Part shown: positions 10,979 to 21,458 of the stretch, one piece after another
Layout: each line of letters opens with the position of its first letter
Numbering within the stretch: position 1 is the stretch's first letter
DNA from: Siphonodentalium dalli
Taxonomy: Eukaryota > Mollusca > Scaphopoda > Gadilida > Siphonodentaliidae
Length of the DNA stretch: 64,000 nucleotides
Assembly: GCA_032622095.1 (NCBI GenBank)
Contig: CP136061.1
Coordinates: 14,999,940-15,063,939 of the forward strand
Direction of reading: 5' to 3'
The notes under the pieces: generated by a model
What the model saw: the letters and a program-made list of their open reading frames with translations, nothing else
What the model was told of the DNA's origin: nothing
Databases searched by the model: none
Position numbers and translations under genes: made by a program

Positions 10979-11511
10979 CACATGGATTATTATGGTAAAA
11001 TGCCCCCTGCGTTCTGAGCGGTATGACCAGAGCCGATGTATGTCTGATAGTACGATGGCGGATGCCACTTGTTCTGGATCCCCACCGGTAATATCCCCAC
11101 CCGCAATGATTCATTGACCTAATTTCGGGACACCATCATCATCTGTATCTTCATCAATTTGATGAGATTAAGTCGCCATGACACAGGGCGGTGTCGAAAA
11201 AACAATTCAGGCACGTATTATCATTTTTTTTGCTTTTGACCATTTTGGGACCCACCCCCTGACTCAAAATGTTTTCCGTTTTGCAATTTTTGTCCAGCCA
11301 TTTTTTTTACACCCATCCCCTATTAGCACGAAAACAAGGATTCACAAGAGAAAAAACACTGAATGTAATATCCGTGCATACTATAATGGTATCTGAAATT
11401 GTATCTTGTGCTTTTCTTCAGTGGGTTTTCTCATCAGGATCAGTCCAATCGCAAATTTTTGTCAGATGCTGTTTGAGTGATGGTAAAGTAAGTTATTATT
11501 ATTTTTACTAA
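10979..11511. other. Unassigned sequence
   Basis: No feature is supported. Two overlapping frames of 72 and 80 codons (11178-11511) have no motif and no splice context. Confidence 0.4.
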
Positions 11512-12025
11512 GGGGTTGCCCGTCACAAAATGACAGGTATATAAATGTTCTTTGTTACTTTCTAGTGTATATTAGAAATGGAATGGTCATGCTTCTCTTT
11601 TTTGTCACTGGATGCGCTAGGGAACACTTTATTTCACTAAAAACTTTATTTGTACACACCAGCCCACATATGCGCATGCACATATTGAACGAAACAAAAT
11701 AAGCATATTACTTTATCTTAAACTGACCTCCTTTGGTGTCTGTATTCAGCATGCAACCTAAGGATCACAGGCCATTGCACTGGGGCCCATTTGTAGGAAA
11801 ACTTTATTTCAATAAATCTGTATTTTCCCCCACCTCTCCCCAACCCAAATATGCATGCACATATGGAACGCAGCAATCAAGATATTTTACTTTATTATAT
11901 GCTTCCCCATTAAATAGTGGGAAATTGCCGTGGCGTAGAGCGTTATATCCATCGCCTGGACCGACTCGATGGATAACACTGACCGACTCGATGGATAACA
12001 CAATAGTATTACTTTTTCGGAGATA

Positions 12026-12715
12026 GTTCAAGTTCAAGTTTATTATTAATATCTCTCCTTATCATAATTGACATAAGAGATCATTACAAGTAATAACATA
12101 TGTGATGATATCAATGAATGAGCATGGAAGCAAAAATGTATGATCTTTTTGTTTTGTTATTTAAATGTGATTCCAATTATAATCATGAATGTTGTATCAG
12201 TCATCACATATTTCCCCCCCCCGGATGCACACATACGAGTGTAAGCTCTCGAGGTGGTTACAGCGTTTCAGTAGCGTGTTTGATAAAAAGTGCAAGACCA
12301 TCATTTATCTTTTCATGTCCAGAGTTAAATAATTCGTACAACTTAAATTCATTTGGTTTCGTATAAAAATATGCATCAATGTACTTTTTGCGTACTTCAG
12401 TAAGAGAATCGCAGATCAAAATAAAGTGGTATTCATCACCCACTGCATTCCCACACTTATTACAAATTCGTAGCGCAGCATCTGTATTTGTCCATGAGCC
12501 TGTTTCAATAGGTAGTCTATGATTTCTAGTCCTGAATTTCATAAGTTGTGTTACATTACGAATAATCAATGATGATAAATAATTTGCTCTACCAAATTCT
12601 CGTTTGATTATTTTATAAAAATCACTCTTACTTGATATTTCGACCTGGCATAGCCACTCATTTATATATATGTCATACACTTTGCGCTTGCAAGCTCCAA
12701 GATTACTTCCGATTT
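12026..12715 (-). mobile_element. LINE 3' end, 5'-truncated
   Basis: A 140-codon minus-strand frame (12258-12680) encodes the C-terminus of a non-LTR reverse transcriptase ORF. It contains ICNKCGNAVGDEYHFILICD, a C-x2-C-x8-H-x4-C knuckle, about 90 residues in, then YFYTKPNEFKLYELFNSG. After the stop comes a 3' UTR of about 230 bases that ends in AATAATAAACTTGAACTTGAAC: a polyadenylation-like signal running into short ACTTGA repeats, a usual LINE tail. The polymerase core is missing. It sits inside copy A of the CCCGTC element. The clade (CR1/L2/RTE-like) cannot be fixed from this part. Confidence 0.75.
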
Positions 12716-13075
12716 ATAGCGGCGAATCACATTAAGTTTCAAAGCGTATCAATAACAGCCGGACTATAGTTTTAATTATTGATTTTCACGGTTCATAAAC
12801 TGTTATTTAATTGTTATAATGTTAACTCATTTGTTTTAATATATTCTTATCACTAAATTATGTATATGTTAATTTTCTCGCATCATTTCATAATAAAACA
12901 ATGGGGACTATTTCTTATGGCGGCTAGGCTCGATATTGGTCATTCGGTGGTGAGCAAATCAATTGATGGAATGTAAACAAAATGCAAATGTCGAAGCTTT
13001 CTAACAATTTGAAGTGAACTGTAGGACAAAACTAGCAGTTTTGGTGCGGTTTATAGCGCATATAATAAAAAGAAC

Positions 13076-13230
13076 ACCTACGGGTTTTGGTTGAATACCC
13101 GGATTATCTCATTCGTGGGTACAAGGAAATACAGAATTTCCACTCGCGGCTTGCAGCCGCTCGTGGAAATTTTGTATTTCCTTGTACCCACTCAAGAGAT
13201 AATCCGGGTATTCAACCAAAACCCGTAGGT
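13076..13230. mobile_element. Foldback element, arms about 70 bp
   Basis: ACCTACGGGTTTTGGTTGAA at the left pairs with the complementary run ending in AACCCGTAGGT at the right, and the pairing continues almost to the centre (GCGGCTTGCAGCCGC). The stem would be about 70 bp with few mismatches. It has no coding sequence. Such full palindromes are typical of foldback-type MITEs; its transposase partner is unknown. Confidence 0.75.
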
Positions 13231-14502
13231 ATTCTCTATATATTACTCTATATACAAACTGAAACAGACTCCATTCGTCGGCAGTATTATTTACACTGTA
13301 TTATTAGTCCCGGTCCGGGAATGGTTTTTCTAACTGAGTTCCGGCGAATCTACTGAACGGCACCCGCTGGCGGGAGGTCAGACAGTGTTCATTCGCCATC
13401 TTCCTGGTATACCGGTACTCCTAATTCGATTCCACACTCAATGCACAATTTTCATATAAAAAACACCATTCTTTAATTATGTTCACACCGAACTGGCAAA
13501 TTGAAATATCATATTAGCACCCATTCCCAACGACCAATCGGCGTGAAATTTGGTGAGTCATCTTTTAAGACAAAATATATGCCATGATACAAATTTGGGC
13601 TACATTGCACGCATGATTGAACAGTTATAAGCGCGTCAGAAGCGTGACCCAGTTATATACAGACACACACGCATGCGACGGGTTATATATATATACTTGG
13701 GGGTTGCCCGTCACAAAATGACGGGTATATAAATTTGCTTTGTTATTTTCTAGTGTCCGCGTTCATGGACACATGGAATGGTCATGCTTCTCCTTTTTGT
13801 TACTGGATGCGCGTTGGAACACTTTATTTCACTAAAACTGTATTTCTACACACCCAGTCCACATATGCGCGTGCACAAATTGAACGAAACAAAATCAGTA
13901 TATTATTTAAATACTATGCACCAACTGAAACAGGCTCAATTCAGGGGCCTACATTCGGGAGCTTGTTGCATATTTTGAACGGAACCCCTTTGGAACCTGT
14001 ATTCAGCATGCCGCCTAATGATCACACGCCTGCACTGCGCGGCCCGTTTGTATGAACACTTTATTTCAATAAAACTGTATTTTTACCCCCACCCCCATCT
14101 CCCCAACCCATGTATATGCATGCACATATGGAACGCAACAATAAAAATATTTTACTTTATCTATACTAACTGAAACAGGCTCAATTCGGAATCTTTATTT
14201 AAAGGGGGAGGGGCCTGCAGCCCCTTTATGAGTCTTGACTCTACACCCCACTATACATCAACTTCCGCGACAAAATCAACATTCGTTACCTAAATTCACA
14301 CTGAACCTGAACTGACACATTAATTTAGCGCCCATTTCCAACAACGCTTTGGTAGAGCGCGTGGAAGTTTCGCCTACAACAGCAAAGCAAGTGTGGGTTT
14401 GCGTGCGACGTCAATGACGTCATTTCGACAAACGTCATAAGAAATAGTGTCTACTTGAGTGCAAATGCTGCATTTGGGGACCATGTTAGATCTCAGGTTT
14501 GC

Positions 14503-14860
14503 CGGTATGAAATCCTATTAGGGCCACTTGCTAATGGCGCTTTCGGCGCGATGCGTCGAAAGCGCCGAAAGCGACAAAAAGTGCGCCATTAGTAACGCGC
14601 CGAAAGCGACAAAATATGCGCCGTTACGGCGCACTTTTTGTCACTTTCGGCGCACTTTTTGTGCGATATTTTGTCGCTTTCGGCGCGTTACTAATGGCGC
14701 ACTTTTTGTCGCTTTCGGCGCGCGCCGAAAGCGCCATTAGGCATACTATTAGGTCCACTCCCTAATGGCGCGCGCCGGAAGCGACAAAAAGTGTGCCATT
14801 ATGGTATGTTTCGGCGCGCGCCGAAAGCGCCATTAGCAAGTGGCCCTAATAGGATTCCAT
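14503..14860. mobile_element. GC-rich foldback element 1
   Basis: Ends are inverted: ATGAAATCCTATTAGGGCCA at the left and TGGCCCTAATAGGATTCCAT at the right. The interior is a set of nested palindromes built from GGCGCGCGCC, GAAAGCGACAAAAAGTGCGC and GCCATTAG, far richer in G+C than its surroundings. AGGTTTGC occurs at 14495-14502 and again at 14861-14868, an exact 8-bp direct repeat consistent with a target-site duplication, which would fit hAT-like transposition. No coding sequence. Confidence 0.75.
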
Positions 14861-14944
14861 AGGTTTGCTTTGACCAATCGGCGTGAAATTTGGTCAGTCA
14901 CCTTTTATGACACACTATAGGTCGTGGTACAAATTTGGGCCATT

Positions 14945-15389
14945 TATGGAATCCTATTAGGGCCACTTGCTGATGGCGCTTTCGGCGCGCGCCGAAACCG
15001 ACAAAAAGTGCGCCATTAGTAACGCGCCGAAAGCGACAAAAAGTGCGCCGAAAGCGACAAAAAGTGCGCCGTTACAGCGCACTTTTTGTCGCTTTCGGCG
15101 CGCGCCGAAACATACCCTAATGGCGCACTTTTTGTCCCTTCCGGCGCGCGCCATTAGGGAGTGGACCTAATAGTATGCCTAATGGCGCTTTCGACGCGCG
15201 CCGAAAGCGACAAAAAGTGCGCCATTAGTAACGCGCCGAAAGCGACAAAAAGTGCGCCGAAAGCGACAAATAGTGCGCCGTAACGGCGCATATTTTGTCG
15301 CTTTCGGCTCGTTACTAATAGCGCACTTTTTGTCGCTTTAGGCGCGCGCCGAAAGCGCCATTAGGAAGTGGCCCTAATAGGATTCCATA
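14945..15389. mobile_element. GC-rich foldback element 2
   Basis: Ends TATGGAATCCTATTAGGGCC and GGCCCTAATAGGATTCCATA are an exact inverted pair. The interior uses the same GGCGCGCGCC and GAAAGCGACAAAAAGTGCGC modules as copy 1, but the block around GGAGTGGACCTAATAGTATG is inverted relative to copy 1. It splits the host element between AAATTTGGGCC and CACATTGGACGCATG, whereas the copy at 13590 reads through this site, so the insertion is well supported. Confidence 0.8.
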
Positions 15390-15502
15390 CACATTGGACG
15401 CATGGTTGAAAAGTTATAAATGCGCCAAAAGCGTGACCGAGTTATACACACACACAGATACACACACACACACACACGCACAGACGACGGGTTTTATATA
15501 TA

Positions 15503-16312
15503 TCGATAAATTCTTTTGGCAGACTAGTAGAAAGGTCTACCTAGCTCATACATAAATAATGTGTTATAAATTGAAAGTCAATTATAAATAGCTCGATTTT
15601 GCGAGAATTATAGAAAACAACTGTTAGAATTAGTCACAAGCAAAGATAGTGGTATCTATCCTGGATTCATTAATAACTATGGTAAACACATACAAGACAA
15701 TACGATTCCATTTGTGACCTGCCATTAAACTTTGAGATGTTGTGTACATGCCAAACTAATAGTTTATATGAAGTGTATACTTAAGTTGACATTGCAATAT
15801 GCTGACTAACAAGAAGCAAGATTTCATAACTTAATCAGACTTAATGGTATATTATTTTATTTTCCTGCTGTCACATAGCATCATCTTTATGAAAGTTAAG
15901 CATTTATTACTGGTTCATTTTGGTGAATCCCTTGCTGAATTATGTTGTACACTAATTACATTTGAAATAAATGTGTAAATGTGAAATGTCCGAAAGTTTT
16001 ACCACCTTCCTCACATAAATTGTTTGAAATAAGTGTTATTGCACACAAATTCCCTTCCATTGTCATTGAATTGAACCAACCACACTACAACCTCCAGTAA
16101 TAGTCAGATACATAACTCTTCCTATTTTTATTACAGGTTGTATATGTGATTTGTTCCGTTTGATATGATAGTGATTGCTTATGTAATTTTGACCATTAGT
16201 TTTATGTGTGAATGGACTAAATGTTACAGTAATTTACAACAAGATACTAATTACTGACAGCTGGCAAGTAATATATGGATATTAACTAACATTAGTCCCC
16301 AAGTTTATGTAA
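15503..16312. other. Unassigned sequence
   Basis: AT-rich DNA. ACAAGATACTAATTACTGACAG near 16239 recurs at 16672, next to the end of the neighbouring dispersed repeat. No exon or element end found. Confidence 0.4.
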
Positions 16313-16667
16313 ATATAGTAATTTATGCGCCCTATGCAATCTCGTTGGATTCCGATACCTCCCGCTAACAACAAGGGCACCTCCGATGTTTATATAAACA
16401 ATATAACCTGACTACGACTGTTGTTGAATTTATAGTTGTATATTTTGGGCTTTGTAAGTGTATACCATCGTGTAATCAATTCATGATATTCAGGATTCTC
16501 TACAATTTTATTTACACTATTTTTATTTTTGACTGGCTAAAACTGCTCCTACGGCAGACTGTCATTAGCACTGGCATAATATAAGCTTCCGGTGAGCAAG
16601 GCTGGGTACCTTGTTTGTGGGCCCAGGACACTGTGGCATCACCTGATCATTCTGTATATGGGCTCTA
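16313..16667 (+). repeat. Dispersed repeat, inverted partner at 54735-55105
   Basis: Shared words in reversed order on the other copy: TAATTTATGCGCCC, CGATACCTCCCGCTAACAAC/AAGGGCACCTCCGATG, GGATTCTCTACAATTTTATT, GGCTAAAACTGCTCCTACGG, GCTTCCGGTGAGCAA, GTGGGCCCAGGACACTGTGG. About 350 bases are conserved. Neither copy has a long frame or clear ends. Confidence 0.7.
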
Positions 16668-16848
16668 TAAAACAAGATACTAATTACTGACAGCTGGCTG
16701 GATATTAACTAACATTATTCCCAAGTTTTAAGATTAAAACGAGTGAAATTAAATAGAGGAAAACATATTTTGAGTTGGGGACAAAATTGCTTTGGGACCA
16801 CTTGCCCACACAACCTCCCCGTCATGCGTGCCCGGAAAAAACTGTATG

Positions 16849-16849
<1 letters not shown>

Positions 16850-16884
<35 letters not shown>
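16850..16884 (+). repeat. Poly-C tract, 35 bases
   Basis: An uninterrupted run of 35 C residues followed by GCCCGC in otherwise AT-rich DNA. It could form G-quadruplex/i-motif structures. The exact length may be a sequencing or assembly estimate. Confidence 0.9.
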
Positions 16885-16885
<1 letters not shown>

Positions 16886-17040
16886 CCCGCTTTACATATG
16901 GTAAATGAGTTGATATACATAATGATGTAGCTGGTGTAATAGTTAATTAATGGCAATTAGTCCTGGTTAGTCGTTCATATAACGTTGATACAAACAGTTG
17001 TTGTCTGCATGCTCCTTGAAATCTCGTAGCGATTCAGCGA

Positions 17041-17105
17041 AAACAACATAATCTGCTGGAAAAACAACATAATCTGCTGGAAAACAACATAATCTGCTGG
17101 AAAAC
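17041..17105 (+). repeat. 22-bp tandem repeat, 3 copies
   Basis: AACAACATAATCTGCTGGAA recurs three times with one inserted A in the first unit. The surrounding 16885-17175 shows nothing else. Confidence 0.8.
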
Positions 17106-17175
17106 TTCCTAATTGTGATGGCTCTTTGAGAAAAGAAATTTACAACTAATACAACACGTGAATAGCCATCTTTAA

Positions 17176-17610
17176 CCCTTTACCCAACAAAACGGCCCTG
17201 TGCCAATGCATTATCTTATATATGCGAGTCGACCATAGGTCGCCTCGCATATATAAGAGAATGCATTGGCTTAACACATATTAAAAATGATAAAATTGTC
17301 AAAGAATGTAGAAAAATATTATAAAAATTGTTAAAAAATGTAAGAAACAATTATAAAATTGTTAAAGAATGTAAGAAAAAATGGTAAAAAGTGTTAATTT
17401 TTTTTTTTTTAGGCCAATGCATTCTCTTATATATGCTAGGCGACCTATGGTCGACTCGCATATATAAGAGAATGCATTGGCACAGGGCATAACTGTGGTC
17501 AATGAGCCGGTTACAATGATATCCATATTTGTATGGTTCTATTGAGACAGACCCAAAATAATTTAGGCTGTTGCAGCTTCATTTGGGTTATTTTTCTGGG
17601 CGTTTTGTTT
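17176..17610. mobile_element. TTAA-flanked hairpin MITE, copy 1
   Basis: Begins TTAA then CCCTTTACCCAACA. It carries two copies of the 70-bp hairpin module (GCCAATGCATT...AATGCATTGGC) at about 17205-17277 and 17412-17482, separated by AT-rich spacer. The right terminal repeat is degraded but the sub-terminal GTTGCAGCTT is kept. CCC ends next to TTAA are the hallmark of piggyBac-type transposition, so a piggyBac-related origin is likely. The flanks on both sides carry TTACAACTAATA and AGCCATCTTTAA, so it may sit in a small direct repeat. Confidence 0.65.
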
Positions 17611-17926
17611 TATTACAACTAATAAAACAAATCGTGAAAAGCCATCTTTAAAATTGTCGATTTACAACTAATACAACCAGTATTCAGAATGTTTTGCCAA
17701 CACATTTGCCTGCTCGCTTCTTTTGAAGCCAATAGCTATGGCCTCGTGCCCCCTTGTATAATACACTTGTGATACACTTTGTATGTAACTTTTATTTAAT
17801 GACGGGGGTGAGGGTAGCCTTAGACTGGTGTCGTAGTACGTGATTGCATAATGTCATCCGGGTCGAAGGGAATAACATCACCTTAATGTCCAGTGTACAC
17901 TGCCATAAGCTGGTGCTAGCCTTATT
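17611..17926. other. Unassigned sequence
   Basis: Contains repeated TTACAACTAATACAAC words that also flank the preceding MITE. No gene seen. Confidence 0.4.
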
Positions 17927-18285
17927 ATCACCAGATAGCCACCCAACCCACACAGTATTATCATCAGATAGCCACCGAACCCACACAGTAGTCACCAGAT
18001 AGCCACCGAACCCACACAGATAGCCACCGAACCCACACAGTATTATCACCAGATAGCCACCGAACCCACACAGTATTATCACCAGATAGCCACCGAACCC
18101 ACACAGTATTATCACCAGATAGCCACCGAACCCACACAGTATTATCACCAGATAGCCACCGAAGCCACACAGATAGCCACCAAACCCACACAGTAGTCAC
18201 CAGATAGCCACCGAACCCACACAGATAGCCACCGAACCCACACAGTAGTCACCAGATAGCCACCGAACCCACACAGTAGTCAAAG
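17927..18285 (+). repeat. 33-bp minisatellite with 21- and 30-bp variants
   Basis: Core AGATAGCCACCGAACCCACA is joined either by CAGTATTATCACC (33-base unit), by CAGTAGTCACC (about 30) or by nothing (21), making an irregular array of about 12 units. The antisense periodic frame Trp-Val-Arg-Trp-Leu-Ser is not a gene. A CT microsatellite follows at about 18290-18309. Confidence 0.9.
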
Positions 18286-18309
18286 ACACCTCTCTCTCTC
18301 TCTCTCTCC

Positions 18310-18670
18310 TATTTTATTCAGATATATCTCTCCAGTGTATTTTAACTTTTAGTGGAATACTTGCTGTTCAGCTGACTATCACCTATCGTTATTTTTCAAA
18401 TTGAACTGACCGTATGCATTTCATTCATAAATCAAACATAATATATTTTCAAACCAGTGGTTTGTGATGGTAAGACGCGTATAATATGGGTGTGTTCCAG
18501 TCTCTCATGTGACCTGAATCCATTGGGGACCATCATGGAAATAACTTATCTTAGGACTGTTTTTTTTTATTTGGTCACCTGTTTGTGCCGGACAACTCCT
18601 TTTCAGTCTTTTACCCTGAATAAACGCCATACCCATCGCTGGGCATTGATCGACCTACGGAAGTGGTAAT
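18310..18670. other. Unassigned sequence
   Basis: No exon or repeat recognised. A 70-codon frame at 18457-18669 has no motif. Confidence 0.4.
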
Positions 18671-18822
18671 GTACCATATGGTACATCACATCCTTCATAT
18701 GGTACATCACATCCTTCATATGGTACATCACATCCTTCATATGGTACATCACATCCTTCATATGGTACATCACATCCTTCATATGGTACATCACATCCTT
18801 CATATGGTACATCACATCCTTC
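18671..18822 (+). repeat. 21-bp minisatellite, about 7 copies
   Basis: CATATGGTACATCACATCCTT repeats seven times with almost no variation. The first unit is preceded by GTACCATATGGTAC, a perfect palindrome. Both strands stay open across it because 21 is a multiple of three. Confidence 0.92.
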
Positions 18823-18855
18823 CGCAGTTGACCTATGTTCAGTACTAAATCATAA

Positions 18856-19239
18856 CCCTTTACCCAACCCTGTGCCAATGCATTATCTTATATATGCGAG
18901 TCGACCATAGGTCGCCTCGCATACATAAGAGAATGCATTGGCTTAACACATTAAAAATTATAAAATTGTTAAAGAATGTAAGAAAAAATGGTAAAAAGTG
19001 TTAAAAAAAGATTTTTTTTAGGCCAATGCATTCTCTTATATATGCGAGGCGACCTATGGTCGACTCGCATATATAAGATAATGCATTGGCACAGGGCATA
19101 ACTGTAACTATCACAATGTGGTCAAGGAGCCGGTTCCAATGATATCCACATTTGAATGGTTCTATTGAGACAGACCGAAGATATTTTAGGCTGTTGAAGC
19201 TTTATTTGACCGGTTTTGGCCGGTTTGTTGGGTAAAGGG
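18856..19239. mobile_element. TTAA-flanked hairpin MITE, copy 2
   Basis: Ends CCCTTTACCCAAC and GTTGGGTAAAGGG are exact inverted repeats. TTAA follows on the right and ATAA precedes on the left, consistent with a mutated TTAA duplication. Two 70-bp hairpin modules (about 18876-18942 and 19022-19090) lie in the left half. The sub-terminal sequence GACAGACCGAAGATATTTTAGG matches copies 1 and 3. Non-autonomous, piggyBac-like by its ends. Confidence 0.8.
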
Positions 19240-19983
19240 TTAATCTGGAACGTGTTATATCACATATATACCAAGTATTCCTCTGTCTGTTTTTTGTTTA
19301 TACCTGTAGGTTGTCCTTCACCAATGTGTGCTTTAAAGACCATTACAACGTATATTATCTTATCTTATCCATCATCGTCAACATCATCATCATCATCATC
19401 ATCAAAGAACATGCACTTGCATGTCGATGTTATACAACCCGTGCGTTATTTTATAAAGTTCAATCATGTCTCGTATTATTCTATGTCGAATCAGCTTTAG
19501 ATCAAAGAGTGTCCATTCTATTACTTGTTTCCGTTAGTAACTTGAGTTCAGTTATCGCAAATTACTGCCGTACGGTCCTATCGCGCCGCCGATGCCTTAA
19601 AGACATATTATGTACTTGTTCGGGTGCGTGAAACTGATAGGTTAGTAGTCAGGTGCTATGACAAATGGAGGAATGTAGCATTCTACTAACATCACCAAAA
19701 TGCCAAGCAAATCGACCGTACCACTCCATAGAACACATCGTCTGTTCTGCGCTAAATTGTAAATATGTACTACTCGAATCGGGACGCTTCTGTCGGCGAT
19801 AAACTAATGGAAACGATTTCGCCATCCGTATTAACTGTATTTAATTAATATATAAGAATGACGGTGTGTGTTTCAATTTAGATATAATAACATATAATTA
19901 GATATAACATGATTATTCTCCATTTCTATTTGATCACCCTACCGGAGTGTTTCACATCACTTTCAAATGTTTCTCTTTTTCAG
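19240..19983. other. Intronic or upstream sequence before exon A
   Basis: No earlier exon of the downstream gene is recognised here. An ATC microsatellite lies at about 19378-19404. The last 25 bases (TTTCTCTTTTTCAG) form the pyrimidine tract and acceptor of the exon at 19984. Confidence 0.5.
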
Positions 19984-20095
19984 AAATTCGACCAATTTCC
20001 TGGAAGCAGCGATAAAGGTTGCTTTGTGGTGCATCGTCAGCCCATCCCTCTAGATCGACTTACAGTTTATGATACACAGTCGGAGGATGAACAAG
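19984..20095 (+). CDS. Host exon A: PH-domain part of a probable RhoGEF
   Basis: An internal exon bounded by TTTCTCTTTTTCAG and GTGAGT. It encodes KFDQFPGSSDKGCFVVHRQP followed by IPLDRLTVYDTQSEDEQ (37 codons plus one base; starts in phase 0, ends in phase 1). The segment CFVVHRQPIPLDRL looks like the beta3-beta4 part of a PH domain, and RQPIP is shared with the PH domain of NET1/ARHGEF3-type Dbl-family exchange factors, which activate Rho GTPases. The phase fits exon B exactly. The preceding exon, which should hold the first PH strands, was not found in the window. Family level is likely; the exact orthologue is not clear. Confidence 0.6.
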
Positions 20096-20192
20096 GTGAG
20101 TTGCACTATTCCGTGACCAATTCTGAAATAAAACCATATCTCGTTCAATGGCGCGGGCCGCAATGAAAACACATTATAAAGAGCGTTTTATG

Positions 20193-20783
20193 TTAAAGGG
20201 GTACTGTACGCCATTTTCATTAAATTTCCGGTGACAACAACGATCTAATATCGATAATAGATAGATACATAAGTAATTTGAGTCGAAGATGTATTCTGTA
20301 AACGCTCAGGTTAATAGGCTATCTTAAAATTTAATAATTTAAAAGTTAATAATTTGATATAAATTGAATTTATGACTGGAGCCATAAAATGGCGTCAATT
20401 AAATTACGAATTACCGTAATCAAAACAGTAATTGAGGGATACTGGATTGTTAAACCGATCGCACACACGATCGCTTAAAATATTATGATGATACGGGGAG
20501 AACACTCAAGCCACTCACTGACTAGCGACGATACAATAACTTAAATGATTATATGGGACTAGTATGCATATAATATAACTTTTATTTGATTCATTTGATT
20601 GAAAACTTTACAAAAATTACTCGACAACGACAATTTGTATTTTTGCATTCCGGTAAATTTGTCATCCGTAACATGACTTTGTACTCAACAGACTTTCAAA
20701 TAATGGAAAAAATTGTTACCTTATTCTCCGACTCGGAGACTATAGAAACCAACAACAACATTTGGCGTACAGTACCCCTTTAA
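20193..20783. mobile_element. TTAA-ended MITE in intron A
   Basis: Starts TTAAAGGGGTACTGTACGCCA and ends TGGCGTACAGTACCCCTTTAA, an exact 21-base inverted pair including TTAA. The 590-base interior is AT-rich, with a chance frame of 65 codons at 20586-20783 that runs into the right terminus. It starts about 100 bases after the exon A donor. Ends of this form recur in the next intron at 21993-22328, so the two share a family or a transposase. Confidence 0.8.
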
Positions 20784-21458
20784 GTCGTGTCGATGAAAAA
20801 GTAGATTAAATAGAGCCTATATAAGCTGATTTCGAATTGAAATAAGATCATATACGACTGTTGTGATTGTGTAGAGCTTAATTCAGATTCAAATAATGCC
20901 AATAAGGGCGTGTTTGTGTGTTTTGAAATACGTTCTATATGATCTTATTTTCCGGGAGAACAGGCTGGACCAACACAGGGACATGTCATATGGCACCAGG
21001 AGCGAAACTACATGGGTGTTTGAGTGGCACACCTCCACAACTTTGACCTAGATTCCAGTTGGAAATTTCATTTCTGACACAACATTAGTTGAAATTTTCT
21101 GACACCAGAAGTGAGGTTGGAGTTGTATTAATAGATATTCCAACCATTATTTAGTTCAGAATGTTACTGTTTTCAGACAACAAACCTAACATTTTCCTTC
21201 TTTCTGTAAAGTAATTGTCAGATGGACTAGAATGGAAACAGGTGGAAACGTCTGTCCATAGGGGAGTGTTAGGAGGACATTTCTAACTTTTGGAAAGCAT
21301 GGGATATCAGTTGGAAATTCCAAAATTAATGGGCGAAAAGGGAATATTTCGGATTTCAAATTTCGGTCATCAATTGTCGTCGTTCGTGCATAATATTCTC
21401 ACACAAGGTTGCAGACTACTTGTATTATTTGTAGTATTTGTAATGCTTGAGTTTGTAA
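20784..21458. other. Intron sequence, unassigned
   Basis: No exon or element end recognised. GTTGGAAATTTC/TTGGAAATTCC-like words recur at 21058, 21120 and 21310. Confidence 0.4.

Larger units (their letters stand above)
11512..13695 (+). mobile_element. Non-autonomous CCCGTC-ended element, copy A with insertions
   Basis: The start GGGGTTGCCCGTCACAAAATG matches the start of copy B at about 13699, and the matched stretch continues to about 11917 (AACACTTTATTTCA, AATCTGTATTTT). The end, 13440-13695, matches the end of copy B (GACCAATCGGCGTGAAATTTGG, GCGTGACC, CGACGGGTTATATATA). I infer one copy interrupted by a LINE tail (12026-12715) and a foldback hairpin (13076-13230), though two truncated copies are also possible. 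It has CCCGTC near both ends and no coding capacity. The superfamily is unclear. Confidence 0.5.
13699..15502 (+). mobile_element. Non-autonomous CCCGTC-ended element, copy B
   Basis: Starts GGGGTTGCCCGTCACAAAATG directly after the CGACGGGTTATATATATA end of the previous copy, so the two are head to tail. CCCGTCACAAAATGACGGG at the start is itself a small hairpin. The end is GACGACGGGTTTTATATATA after a CA microsatellite (15445-15480). Two GC-rich foldback elements are inserted in it (14503-14860 and 14945-15389). There is no coding content. Confidence 0.6.

Noticed and set aside
13087-13356. Frame of 89 codons
   Set aside because: It runs through both arms of the foldback hairpin at 13076-13230.
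11512-15502. Helitron origin of the CCCGTC element
   Set aside because: The head-to-tail arrangement suggested it, but I could not find a TC start, a CTRR end with a preceding hairpin, or an A/T target at the same copies.
17964-18200. Minus-strand frames rich in Trp, Gly and Leu
   Set aside because: Periodic frames of the 33/21-bp array.
20586-20783. Frame of 65 codons in the intron
   Set aside because: It lies in a MITE and ends in its terminal repeat.
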